A stretch of DNA of 64,000 nucleotides from Lingula anatina (taxonomy: Eukaryota; Brachiopoda; Lingulata; Lingulida; Lingulidae): contig NW_019775789.1 of assembly GCF_001039355.2 (NCBI RefSeq), positions 105,756 through 169,755 of the forward strand, read 5' to 3'. Made by a program: the position numbers and the translations under genes. This document shows positions 1 to 14,219 of the stretch, in pieces; within the stretch, counting starts at the first letter, position 1; the number at the start of each line of letters is the position of its first letter. The notes under the pieces were generated by a model. It ran no database searches. It saw only the letters and a list, made by a program, of their open reading frames with translations, and was not told where the DNA came from.

Positions 1-39
<39 letters not shown>

Positions 40-53
40 TCATAATTTTGTTG

Positions 54-99
<46 letters not shown>

Positions 100-1005
100 A
101 TCGCAGTGTTTTCGACAAAATCAGCATTTATTTTTCACTTTATAAGTCCAGGGTTATTACAATAATAAAAAGGAGCGACCACATCGAGCGCAATATTGGA
201 CACGAACTCGTGGTGAACTTCACGCTTCACTCTGCGTATTGATGTCATTTTGACCCGTCCTGAGAGACTCATATCTAACAGAACCTTGAAGTTTGTTCTC
301 AAAATAAAATGAATAAAATGTTAAAATATCACAAAATAGACCCACGTGAGCGGTTCCAGTTAGTTTCCCCACCCAACCAATCATTCCCTTTTTATGTGCT
401 ATATCCTCCAGATATAATTATAACAATATTATAATAGTCCTACAGTAAAACACTATGATATGACTTGAATCCTTGCCACAGCTCAAATAACCGAAATGTA
501 TTTTTTTTTGTCTCTTTGCAAGTAGGCCTACTGAAAATCCTATTAATTTTTTTCATAAGAGTCTTACCAAAACAAATAGCTATTGTTTATTTTATCGTTC
601 AAACCAGTGTATGGTTTTGGAAAATCTATAACGAGGTTTTAAGAAATATTATTCTTTTATTAAATACAGATAAAAACATTTTCAGTAATATCTTCCCGAA
701 ATTGCCAGAAATGTTTTTCGTTGTAAGGAGAAGAAACGCCCTTATTGAACCCTTCCTAACATTTCAGTTGTAGGAGTGGTAAAAATCGCGAAAAAAAAAA
801 AATGCACCAAGTCTACTCGGGATCAGATTCTGACGTGTTTGTCATATTGATTGCATGTTACTGAGGCGGCAAAAGTGGCGACACTCGAAATCGCATTAAA
901 AAGCAGGTATTGAGTGACATATTTTTTCATAAAGTGAACAAAGGATTATAAAAATAGACGCCAAACTCGGTAATAGGCCTACATGACTGCTTACTGCGGC
1001 TGCCA

Positions 1006-1054
<49 letters not shown>

Positions 1055-4000
1055 AAAATTGTTTGATATACAGACGATTCTTGAGAGTAATTTGCTTTAT
1101 CCATTTAATTCAGTGCTTCAACACTATTAGGAACATAAAATAGGAGGAGATGAGATTTGGGAGGAGCGGGGGGGGGGAGTGCGGTCGAGGGTAGAGGCTT
1201 GCATATCCTTCATTGAAAGACGACTTAGGAGAGAAAATTAATTTTATTCTAAATTGGGTTAATTGCATAAAATTAATCAAGTGAATGACAAGATTCTAAG
1301 GGCTCTTACCACGTTTTTTGTAACTTTTGGGCTGAATGTTTTGAACGTACTACAAAGGCGTGCACGGGAGGTGACAAGTACCACGCCCATGTTTTGCCAT
1401 TTGTTTGTGACATTGACGTAATTGTAACATTAGCCTGTGTTTTTGTTACATGATATTAATCATGCAGTACACACCCTGGGAAAGCGGTATTGTTATTTCT
1501 AAACCCAGTATTGTGGACTCGTATCAAAGGCAAAACCCGGGAGGCCACCTCTTCCACGCCCACTTCTTCTGTTTTTGATGAAGTTGATGCAATCACAGCA
1601 GTAAAACTTTGTTGGCGTGAATAATGTTTAATTACATATCAAACGCTTCTTAGATATCATTTTGCTACCCCCTACCCCTGGAATATGTGGTCTTTGCAAA
1701 ACTCAACAAGGGAGGTGACAAGGACCACGCCCCTTTTTCCGTACCGTGGTAAAATTTACGCATTTACGGCATTATTAGTCTGTGTTGTTATGCATTGAGA
1801 TTAATTATCAAGTGATCACCCTGGGAAAGGCACATTGTCATCTCGTAACTAAACATTGTGAACTTGCTTCAAAGGCGAACGCGTGAGGTGTCGAGAGCCA
1901 CACCCACTTTTTACTGCGTTTCAATGAAATTGGCGTAATTGTAGCGGTCAAGTGTCTTTACAAATGCGTTAATCAAATATTGTAATCAATCGAAATGAGA
2001 CTCCCCGGGGTCTTTACCCCCAGGGGTAATCAATATGATTACACCATGGCCTAACCTTCGGGCTCCTTCGTAGGAAATCAGTCACAGTACAGTACTCGAA
2101 TTTTCAACTTTATTTATTTATTTATTTTTTTTTTTCAGTTTTCATTGGCTAAAAAAGATAATTGGCATTAAATAGATAAAATGAGTTTCCAGTAATTTTT
2201 TAACTAAACATTGTAGACTTGCTTCAAAGGCGAACGCGTGAGGCGTTGGGAGCCATATCAACTTTTAATTGCGTTTCAGTGAAATTTGCGTAGTTGTTAC
2301 AGCATAGAATGCTAGCAGGAAAATCTGTTCAAACATCATTTTCGGGTAAAATTAAACAATGCCTTTTGGTAATTCTCTTAGTTATACTACTTGAAACTAT
2401 ATGCTGGCATTTGGTCGGCTTTTGTGACAAAAAATTGACTTTGTATGCATCTTTAAAAGAAAGAAAAAAAAAAAAAGATTGCGAATGGGGTAATGAAAAG
2501 AGCACGCCCTGTTCGTGAACTGACGCATTATAACGACTGTATATGTTTTTATATTTAGATTCAGATTCTAATTTTGTTAATTATTTTTTCATTTTTTCTT
2601 TTATCAGTTGCAAATATTTTTTTTCTGTGGTGACTACAATCTTTCAAATCGATCATTGACAGCAGCCTAAACCAAGCCTGCTTTTAACTGTGATTTAGGA
2701 GACAAAAAAATGTGTTACTCATCAATGTTTTATTAAATATATCAATAATTAATCTTTTATCAGATACCACCCATCGCCTTCTGTCTACCCCCCGGCGCGT
2801 CTTTCTGAAAACCGCCGCGAGTTAAATTTCGACCACGGCAAGTGAAAAATGTGATAAAAATAAATTACGCTATTTATTTTTATTCTTAATAACGAGTTAC
2901 CCCTTGGCAGTGGCAGGCTGCACTAACACCTCACCTTGCCCCTACCCCTCGATATATTTGGCCATTCCCAGCGTTAGAAGGTTGGTTGTAGAGGTTTGGG
3001 TAGGGGGGGGGACGTTTGTACGCATGCAAACCCAAACTTTCTCAAAGGCCTTTGAAGAACATTGAACCCGTCTTCAATCGATCTTTATAACCTTGCAGAT
3101 GAAAGGATGACCGAATTGACTTTTCCACAAGTTAATTAGTTTTAGACTTTTTCCGTTCGATATGTCTACGATACCTCACCTAATCAATCAGGTATCGAAT
3201 ACTTCACATCTTGCGTGTTATGTTTACGGTGGAGAATTTCATGAGTAACATCGCCAGCACAAAGAGCACCCTGATTTTTTAGACCATGCCTCTGCTGTTA
3301 CCAGTACCCTGGATCTCTACAACTCGGGTTGACAATATGATATATACAAGAAGACATTCGCGAATCAATAATATCACCTCAAACAGTAGGCGTTAAGTCA
3401 AGTTCTTTGAAAACGTTTTTAGCAGTGTTGAATTTCGTAAAAAATATCTAAAGATCATCAAAAACAACACAAAAGTAGGCCTACATATATTTTATTAAAG
3501 AAATATTATATAGCTCAGCTGTATTCCATCTCCGACTATAATATAATGACACCCAAAGTTCCAGAGACCTGAAAAACTAACCTCTATTATCAACATACCC
3601 CTGGAAATGGAAAGAAATGTTGATAATAAGGGAGATTTTCCTGAAACTGAGGGTACATGAAACATAACACAGTGTTTAAAAATCTAGATGACTATTAAAC
3701 AAAGAATACATACTGGACCGCTTTCACACTCATGGTTTTTGGTCTTAGAATTAGTTCAGTTGTAACGCGGTCTATGACTCAGGTGTGTTCTACCTCATAA
3801 ACCCAGAGTCTTAACAAGATTTTGTTCTAAGTGTACCTGATTTTCGAAAAAAAAAAAAAAAAAACACCTTAAATTTCTGTGCGTATGCCTCCAATCGTTC
3901 ACTGTTATCTCTATAAATACCCCACAAACACACCCTGCGATTCAGACGTTAGTGAGGACCAACCTTTACTATGAGCATGTCTGTGCCGATTCAAGTAATC

Positions 4001-5208
4001 TTTTAAATACAGGGTACATTGGGATGGTTAAATCTGCTGATATACATTAATTGATTGTATTATAGATCACGCAGAGAGGTTATATACAGGGGTTAAGCGT
4101 GTATATATAGATATATATCATTTTTAAAAATAGGCTATAATTTAAAGCATCTGGATACATATTAAAAATATTATCTTATCATATGCTGACCTGCAGCATA
4201 CATGTTGATAAATGTAGTGGATTTCATTGCCCAGGTTTTTTGTCCACTCAAGAGAAATATTTGTTTAACTTTGCTGGACCATAAATCACATTAAATTGTA
4301 TTAAAAATTGAAAACTAATTTTCTAATAATTACTTGACTGTTAATCACAATCGAATTACTAGGAAATAATTTATCAAATCTAAAATTGTTCACTTTGTGA
4401 AAATTAGTTTTCATTTTGTATAATTAAAACCCAATCACAGAAAATCAAAAAATCATAAAATCATGATTTACAGAATATTTAACAAACAAAAAAGTGTTAC
4501 TAAAAAGCATTAGTATAATCAAAATAAATTCCATGTATTGACTTAGAATACAAGACTATTAAAATTTTTAACTGAATAAATGACAATCAATATACTTCAA
4601 CAATAAAATTGGAGAGATATCTGAATAATTGCACTACTACAAAGAAAATGCTACAGAAGTAGAAAATTCCCAAAAATATACAAAGAACCATGATAAGAAA
4701 ACAATGGACAGAAGATTACACGACATGAATGCCATTCAAGTGGTTAACATTCATAAAATGTTTCATGTTTGGTTTATCAAAAATAGATAATGTTAGATAT
4801 AATATGTCAGTTGCATTATCATATAACAAAAAATAAGAAAAGGATACACAATTGAATGTCTGGACGGACTATGGTGTAGTAGAGATATATCACATTTAGA
4901 AGGGCATTGGCAACAAAAGGGGCTATAAAACAAATTTACACCCTACAAAATGCTTGATGGGCAATGGTCATTAAGTCTCCCTTAAAATGCTGTTCAAATT
5001 ACCAAAAATTACATATAATTATTCAATTTAAATTACTAGCATGAAGGAGTTATAAGAAAAATTAAATCCATCATATCATAAATGAACTGTACTATAGTGC
5101 AGGTTCTATTCATTCAATCAGAAAAATATGGTCTTTTAATGTCAAAAAGAACATAGGTCTAGAATGATTTCACAACATCATCGTTTGAAGGAAAATCAGC
5201 TGTCCCAT
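1..5208. other. Region without recognisable gene; microsatellites and degenerate repeats
   Basis: I see no exon-like open frame with splice signals on either strand. The stretch opens with a (GA)n run at 1-34 and an A-run at 57-97, has a (TC)n run at 1011-1050, and a degenerate tandem repeat at about 1350-2290 listed separately. The last few hundred bases next to 5208 are probably the 3' UTR of the minus-strand gene that ends at 5209; an ATTAAA hexamer on the minus strand (5135-5140) is a candidate poly(A) signal, not proven. Confidence 0.6.
1345..2290. repeat. Degenerate tandem repeat, period about 172 bp
   Basis: A recognisable core (CAAAGGCG....GGGAGGTGaCAAG..CCACGCCC) recurs starting near 1354, 1526, 1696, 1870 and 2226. 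Spacings are about 172, 170 and 174 bp, and the last gap is about two periods. Copies are strongly diverged. It looks like the remains of a short satellite block or an amplified element. No coding potential is evident. Confidence 0.6.
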
Positions 5209-8200
5209 TTAGGCTGTCTTCTTTTCTTCTGGCTCTGGAGTTGATGTCCTTGACCTTGGCTTTGACCCAGTAGATGACCTTGACTTGCCTGACCCTGCAG
5301 TGCTTGGCCTTGACCCTGGGTCCTTGAAAAACACTCCTGCAGCCCCCACAGATGGGGATGGCGGCTTTAAGATCTGCGAACCTAAACCTGCATCGCCATT
5401 TTGGAAACCACTGGCAGTCATGACAGTCTGACGCCCCCTTATCTGCAACGAAATGAAGGAAATTTATTCACCTACTGATCAGAACAATTCAATTTTTATT
5501 ATAATGATTTAAATATTGAATTTCAAAATCACCCCATTTGATTGATGTATATTCCGCAATTAAATAATTTTAAAATTAATTGAAAAATAATATGATATAC
5601 TGCAGCGAAAAGAAACTTGTACAATTTTCCCTGTAGTATTAAATTTTTGATTTATTAACTTTTAAACCAAATGTTCTTTGTGATTGTCAAAAAATGATGT
5701 TCCTACCTTGTGGAAACTGGCCTGTGACCCCATCAAGTTCTCCACCTTCCCAGCACCCTCCTTGAGAGCAGAAGTGACGTCCTTGTCCATCCCTGTCACT
5801 GACATCTCACCAAACACCTGCAGATAAAGAGATATCATTATGATGCATTACATATGATACATTGGTTTTTGTATTACCTTTTTTTTAAAATGAAATAAAT
5901 TATATATAAGTCAATGTGACTCCTGTGTTCACTGATATTAAAGGGATAATAACTCTTCATATGAGGTCTATATTTCACAATAAAAACCATTGTGAATAAC
6001 TCATAGAAATATAATATATTCTGTTTTACCACAAAAACAGCAGTTAAAGCTATTATTCTGATATCTGAGCTTGTCTTCAGACCACGTGACCTCCATTGAT
6101 GGCTATATTCTGTTATAATCTCTTAAGAGATTTTAACAAAAAACCAAACTTTTTAGAAAAAAAACAGGGACTAACTTTGAATGTAAAAATGGATTCATTA
6201 ACCATTGGTAAGTGCGGGAAAATTGTTGTTGACCCCAGGAAAATTCATTTTTTGGCCAAAACGAAGAGTTATTATCCCTTTAATTCATTGTTCACAATTA
6301 AAGTAAAACTACTTTCACTTAATATTTGATAACTCTTTCATTATATTTTAATTGATAAAAATAATTATAACAAAAGTTACCACTATAAATGATATGTTTC
6401 ATCGATATTAAGGCCAGTTCTATGGTTAAATCTGACGAAATGTGTATTGAAGGGAGTAGTGCTCCAATATTTAGATACATAGTCCATATTTACCTCTACA
6501 ATAGCGCCATCCGGAAGACGTAGAAAATGCCGGAAGAGCTCACGGAGGCCGTCAAGATGGAGGGTATGGATGGAGACGTGGGTCGTGATCTCACGTTTGT
6601 TGTTCTTCTTCAGGTCAGGAACATCATCCCAGATACTCTCCTCCACCTGGTGGGAGAAAAAATATCAGGATAAACAAAATGAACAATGATACTGTGTGTG
6701 ATGACACTTATGGAAAGGCAATTACAGTCCACCTAACCTTATTTCTTATTAAACTTAATGGAGGATTCAGTCAAAATTGTGAAGGAAAAAGTGCAACAAA
6801 TCTAAAGATAATTACAATAGCATGACATCCTAACTTTCACAGCTCACATCATCAAGTACGACACGTGATCAAAACTCTATGATGAAATGTAGAAACTTAC
6901 TTCCTCATAGGTTGAAAAATGTGTTTAATCTTTTCAGGAAAAAAATTTATTCTTCTATTGAAAACAATATAGATATTCACTCACATTCTCTTCCTCCCAT
7001 ATGTAATCATACACTGCCGTCTTGCGTCTCTCTCCCTCTTCACCTCGCCACTGTTCTGCCTTCTTGGTGATGTAACTGAGCTCCTGATTGGATATTTCCA
7101 GGTCATGTGGTACAAAGAACATATCTTCATCTCCATGGAGACGCCAGTACACATCCAACATGCGGCCATTGTTGTGGAGTCTGGGAACAAGAATAGGTGA
7201 AAATTGAAAAGAAAATATAAAATATGCACAATAAGATGTCACACTACCAACAAGGGAAAAACAGGGATTAAACATATCTTCAGTGATGTAGTAAACGAAA
7301 TGATAATACAATATAAAAGTTAAAGGGAATACTTGTCTCTGGAAAACTGGTTATTGTAAAATTTAGAAGTTGCCAACAAAAGAATAAAAGGTGCACCTAA
7401 CAATCATGCACTTGCGAGGAACATGTCCGCCCATTTCGTTCTCAAAATGCGTCATAAACTTGAAAGAAAATAAATCTGACACCCACCTGAGGAAGAACAT
7501 ATACAGTATAGCTGCAGCCATGAAGCAGAGACAGAAGTACAGGAAGAGTGTGATAAAGATGCCCGCCAGTCCCGACCCCTCCGCTCTGTTGAAATGCCAG
7601 TACAGCTTGGCACAGTCTGCTATAGGCTGGTCACCGCCAGAGTTTAGGTACCTCTGGAATGGAAACCAAGCAAATGATAGACATATAATTACTACTGCTT
7701 TTCCTAACCTTATCTGTTTATATCAATAAAATTAGATAACATATCATTTTATTTAATTTTAGATTTCATCATCGAATTTACATAGAGCACTTACCTGCAA
7801 GCTCAGATCTATGATCATAATAGTAATGGGATCCAGAACAGCATGGATACCAAAACAGATAATAAACTTGCTACCGAGGTCGGGGAACATCCCAAAGATC
7901 TTCTGCATCAGCCAATCAATAATGACCAGCAAGGTGAAGGTCAAAATGATCAAGAACGGCCCCAAGCTGACCATGGCTATTTCTTCACGAGTGTGGAGAA
8001 GGGTGCTTTGGTAGTTCAGGTTTACTGTGTAAGGGAGGAACTCAAACCTAAGAATAAATTAAATTTATGTACATTATAAAACATGTACCTAACATTAATC
8101 ATCTACACACAATTTTGAAAGTATTTTTGAAATACAATGATAGTCAATAGAAGACTACTTCGATTTTGAGGACGTTGTATCCTCTTCAACATGAAATTAT

Positions 8201-10286
8201 CAGTTTGGTAACAATCGCTTATTGTCATTTCTCTCATTAAAAAAAAAATTTAGGCATTATTAAATTAACTAATATTCATTTATAAAACTGTTTCCTTTTC
8301 CCATATTTGATAACCTCATTGTAATTTTTCTCTTCTTGGAAATTAATAAGAGAAAAATAAACCCCTACTAACTTGTTGATGGGTATCTCGATTGCATTCA
8401 AGAACAGCCACTGTCCGATGTAATGGAGATAGAGACGTAGGAAGAAGATGAAAACAAACAGCATCACCATTCCCCAGAATTCTCTGCTTCTCCACTGTGA
8501 CAGTCCTAACTCCGCGAGAAACATGCGCCCCACGTAGTTCACTTTCTCCCAGCTGCGTCTTGGCAGGTGCCCTTTCTCTGAGAACGGAGGCCTATTAAAG
8601 AAATTAATAAAATTAAAGATAATTTTGGGTACGGTATTTATGAAAACATTAATTAAAACTTTCTCTGTCCAATTTTGATTTTTGCTTCTTTTACCAATTA
8701 ATAAATATTAAGTAGGCCTTTTATCAAAAACATAATAATAATAATCTCCTTGTCTTATTTTTGTGTGAAAATTTAAGTTAAAAGATACTGCACTTAGCCA
8801 AAGACTTAAAATAATATTTTTTGTTAAAAAAAAAAAAATGTCACAGACAAACTATTACACACTGCATAGACAAAACTATTATACACTGCCATACACTAAA
8901 AAAAATCAAAAATACAAATACAACACACAAAAATCATAAACACCTTAAACCTGCCAGCTGGCCGTTTTTCACTTACTTGACACTAAAGCTGTGTTGCTCC
9001 AGCTGTTCCAGATGGGTCAGCTTCCTCTGGCGTCTCTTAGGGTTCAGAATGGGTGTCTTAGGGAGCATGGTGTACAGTTTCTTAGCGTACACATCCACTG
9101 GGTTGTTCATGTGTCTCTGTATTCATAAAGAAAATAAATCAGGTACAAACCAGTGCATAAACTGACTGATAACTTTAAGTTCACTTATAAGCATTTGGAA
9201 TGGAGGCAATATTTTTTGTCTACTGGCATTTTTGGCAAGATTAAGAACACACTAGTGTATAAACTTATTTACAAGTCAATAATTATATGTAAACATTTGG
9301 GATTTTAGTTTTTTAAATTGAGTTTAGCCAGCTCCCTTGGAGGCAAAAAATTTGGTCCACTGGCTGAGAATTAATTAATATGACAGTTCCTTGGTGTAGA
9401 CATTTACTGAGCTGTTCTTGTGTGTTCTCAAACAAAAATATCATGTGAGCACTGGTGATAAATCCACACTTCAAAAATATATAATTATCTAAACTCACTC
9501 CATGGTAAATCTATTTCAGCCAAACAGCTTTTAGATAATCAAAATTTTGATCTACATCAATGATGAATTTGGCTACAACAGAACAACTATTTCTGATCTA
9601 ACTTAAACTTGATGTGAGTGTCCACTATAGTTTATTTACCTTATAGAAAAGCCCAGGTTCTCCCTTCACCGGCATGAAGTCCTCGTCTTTCTTGGTCATA
9701 AAGGCCTCTTCATCATCATAGTCATCGCTGTCACTCTCATTCCCGACCTTGACCTTGTTATCCTTGTGAATGTTACGTGATCCGATGGTCGTCATGGGGC
9801 GGCGCTGGCGTAGATCAACATGGAGCTTGTCCTGAAGAATTAAAGGAATGGTTCGTTTAGAATTAAATAATGCCTTTTGATTATCACCTCAACACAAAAG
9901 TCACAACAGAAATGCTGCGGTATTTTGATAAGCAAAGAGAAATGGGTCTTTTATTGTCTCATTGTGACCTTTTTCAGTAAACTTGACTTTTGTATGACCA
10001 TATCTTAAATCTTGATACTTTTTTCTTCATAAAACAAGGACTGAACTATCAAAACTGATAAAACTGCTAAAATTATTTTCCCCTTTGGCAGGAAATAGCA
10101 GCCATGATAGAAATTCTAGTGTTTTTACACTCGTAGAGTTATCATCTTATTTTCTTACTGGTTTCCCATCTTCAGACTTGAGGCCGTCATCTGCCAGAGT
10201 GGTGTTGCTTTTACCTAGGATACTGCTCATGTGGAGACTCAGCTTGGCTTCACTGGAACAGGAAACTTATATATCAGTATTGTGTG

Positions 10287-10328
<42 letters not shown>

Positions 10329-13300
10329 GATGAGTGTCTGTGACACACATGCTATGCAACATAAAACTCTGGACAACTAACAAAAATATTTTTATGTTGG
10401 ACTAGTAAAACATTGGACTTTCTGTCCTTCCATCATCATAATTAGTACACCTGTCCATTATAAAAAGAATATAATTTGTTCATTCAATAATGGCAGCGCA
10501 AAATTATACTAAATACAGAATGGTAATGCACCAATTGTGTTATTATTATATTATATTGTACAAGGTCATGATTATCTCAGTACAGAATTAAACTGAAATT
10601 GAATTGAATTGGACTGAATTGTCATTATCATTATGATATCATTACCTCTGGGCCCCTTCCTTGGTCAGTGTGGACCCCATATTGCTGTGGGATCCTGGGA
10701 TAGGTTCCTCTCCGTCTTTAGCCTCTTCTCCAGTATTCACACGGTCTGGATGACTGAGAATTCCTGACAGGAACTGAAGTTCTACTTCATATTCTTTTTG
10801 ACCAGCCATATATCTAGAAGACAGAGATTTCTCAATTTAGTATCTCATTTCCACAATTACACAGGTACATTTTTTTTACAATTTTAAATATATTTCCAGG
10901 TCTATGACTGAATATTTTATGATAATCAATCAAAACATTAGAAGCATTGAATAAGCAACATATGTTGTCATGATTGCATTTAAGGATGTAGATAACAGTA
11001 AATTGTCAAAATTTGNGTCACAGATAGGGAAAGCCCCCCATCCCACCACGCGGTCAGTGGGTACGACGGCGCCACGGAGGAGGAAAAGCTCGAACACCAG
11101 CACCATGCCTGGGCGTACTGAGGGCTTGGCGGGGAGGACCGTGAACACACTCTGCTCCAGCTGGAACACATATAAAGTTTGATGAAATCAGAAAACTATC
11201 TAACCAACAAAATAAATAGATAAATAAATTAACAGATGACTGTTGACTAAGAGATGGAAAAGTTCATATTTCCAGATAATTTATCTCATAATACTATTTA
11301 TAAAAATATTACTAACCTTTAATTAAGCATTCAAATTTGTTAAGGTTGATAAAAATGTAAATCATAAGAAAATTAACATGTTTCTACCCGATGAATGACT
11401 TTTTGACCCTTCATCCCAGGGCCTCGGATGAAGGAATTACAGAAGTTATTTGAGCCTGTTTGCTCTTATACTTAAAACTACCTTTAACTGATTGTTATAG
11501 ATCTGAAGTTGTTTGAAATAACTGAGTAATTCAAGCTGGGTAATTACCACACCTTTAACTCAGCATTGTAGAAGTTCCCGTCGTGGTGTGTGGGCAGCGT
11601 GGCCCCACCCCACTGCTGACCCTTTAAGTTGGACCATCTCATCACGATGCCCCCCAGTCTGTTGTACAGGGACACCATCAGCACATAACGGCCAGCTGAA
11701 ATGGAAGGTTTTATTTCAATATCTTTGATTTAAAAATATCTTAATTCAAAAATACCATCAGGACATAGCGGCAAGCTGAAACAGAAATATAAAAATAGAA
11801 AAAAATATAATTTAACACCTTTGATTTACAACTATCTTTATGAATTTTTTCCACAATTTAATTTTCAAAGAATGTAAAGGCCAGTTGAGACAGCAAAATT
11901 TTATTTTAACATCCTTATTTTTCAAAGATTTTCATGAATAGTGAGCAGATGAAAGTGAAGTATATATGTATGTTTATTGAAATCTTGTATAGCTACCATC
12001 TAACAGTGAATGATTCTGAATAAGAAAAAGAGGCAAGAGGGGGTTTCAAAAATGTACTCTTTCTTCCTTGCTACCCAAATATATACCACAGTGATAACAT
12101 ATGTACTTGTAACAACGCCTGGTTTCTAAATTAATGTCCCATCTTACCTTTGCAATTTACATATGTGATATAAAAGCAATGCCTTTCCCACACTGGAGAT
12201 CAGTTAACTAACTCCATTTCTTTACTGTAGAATTTAGATGACCTTGACCTACCTGGTAATTTGTCCTTGACCCCTCTCAGGCAGTTCAGCTTCACCTGGA
12301 TTGGCTGGGGAGTCTTGTTCCAGTCGACCTTCCATCTTCTGCCTTTACTCCCTCCATAGTGACCATCTGACACTGTGAGATCTCCATACATTGTCTAAAA
12401 TAGGGAATGGAGAAATTACATAAAGACAAGAAAGAGCATGTCACCAGGTCATTTAAAATTTCTCTTTTAAAGGAGCAATTCTGAATTCCACATACTGTAC
12501 ATTGACTAAATCTCCTCTCTAGGGAGAATGACAGATGCAGGTAATTTTTTCTCATTTTATTATTCAGTGTGATCTAAATGAGAACACCCTTCTCTCTCTT
12601 CCTCCCTTTCTGTCTCCCTTTCTACCTCCTCTCTCTATCCTGCCCCCCTCTCCCTCCCTTCTCTCTCTTTCTGTCTCTCTCTCCCTCCTTTACTCTGTCT
12701 CTCTTCTCGTACCTTAACTTCTCCCTTCCTTCTCTCCAGGACAGTGGTCAGCTGGTTTTCTGACCGTCTGAAGGCCTTGTGAAGTCTGTCCATCAACAGA
12801 CGTTCCTTCTGCTGCGCTATTTCCTGGAAGAAAAATAAACATCACAGCTTGAGTTTTGAAAACAGTTGGTTGTCAGTTTTCTCATCAAATTAGTGTCAAT
12901 ATTTTAACTCTTGACAGTATACTGGCAGGCTTAAACTTAACTTTTCACCAAACTTTATACATTTTAATTCATTCAGTTAGTTTCAATGAAATAAGTAAAG
13001 AAAATTGAGTCTGATGAAGTCTAAGGATACAAACCAAAGATCAGACCTCATACAACCTGCACGTGAGTATGCACATTACGAGTTTTGATTTTTTCTTCAA
13101 TTATTTGATCTAAATTTATCCTTAACCTCTCTCTTAGCCAGAAGTCTGCGTTTCTCTTTCAGCCTCTTTGCCATACGCTTCTTGGCTTGCTCCTCACTGA
13201 TGAGAATTCCTTCCTGGCGCTGACGAGCAATCTCTGCCTCCTGTTGTTGGTAAGCTATGTGCTCATCTCGAAGTCGCTTCTCTTCTTCCTGGAGTGGAAA

Positions 13301-14161
13301 AAAACAAAGTTAAAATTAATTAGAATGGGAAAAAGTACCAGAGTTAAGTATGACTGTGGTTAAATTAATGGTTAAAAAAAAAAAATTCTACAATGAGCGT
13401 GTCTTCCATGATATAAAATTTGTGACCACTCCCAACCAAAAATCATTATCATCTCAAAAATATTGCTTAAAACATAAATTTAAAAGGAAAAACATCATTG
13501 GATACTTGCCTGAATCTCCTCCAATGAAATGTTCCCTATCATAAGCACCTCGTCCCTAACATCAGTCTCAAACCCCTCCACATACTCTTGAATATCCTCC
13601 TCCTCCATCGCCAGGCGAAGTTCAGAAATTTTCTGGTAATTTGGGACATGCTCCGGGCGCGTGAAGAGAGCAGGAGGGCGCTGAGAAGTCTCGAGGTCCG
13701 AGTCGCCCCCTTCCAGAGTGTCCATGAGGCGATAGAGATCAGGCAGTGTGTGATCTTCAGCAGGAGGTTCTAAAAACATTTAACAAGGAACAATTAAGGA
13801 CATGACTTCTATCCCAGCAATTTTACTGAATTTCTAACATCTTACTGGCAATTATTTCTCATAAAAATAATAAATAAATAAATAAATATCACTAAAACAT
13901 TCTGATATTAATCCCAGGCCTACCATATTTGAATTCCTCATCACTCAGTTCAATGCCGTATTCCTTGGGGTCCAGATCATCAAACTCTCTGGCCTCAAAC
14001 TTGTAGCTGGTTTTCTATAACAGATAGAACGAATATTCAAACAGTTTAGGGTCTAAGTTAAAATATAATTAAAGATAATTCTTAGAAGAAAGAAAGATTA
14101 GTGGAACAAATCTGCAGTCACAGTTTAACACATTCTATGTGGGCTGTTATATTTTTTACAG

Positions 14162-14219
<58 letters not shown>

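Noticed and set aside
48-242. Open frame beginning with a long Lys run
   Set aside because: It is made by a poly(A) tract followed by AT-rich sequence; no splice sites or domain.
465-773. 102-codon plus-strand frame
   Set aside because: Hydrophobic, AT-rich composition with no recognisable motif; it lies in repeat-rich intergenic sequence.
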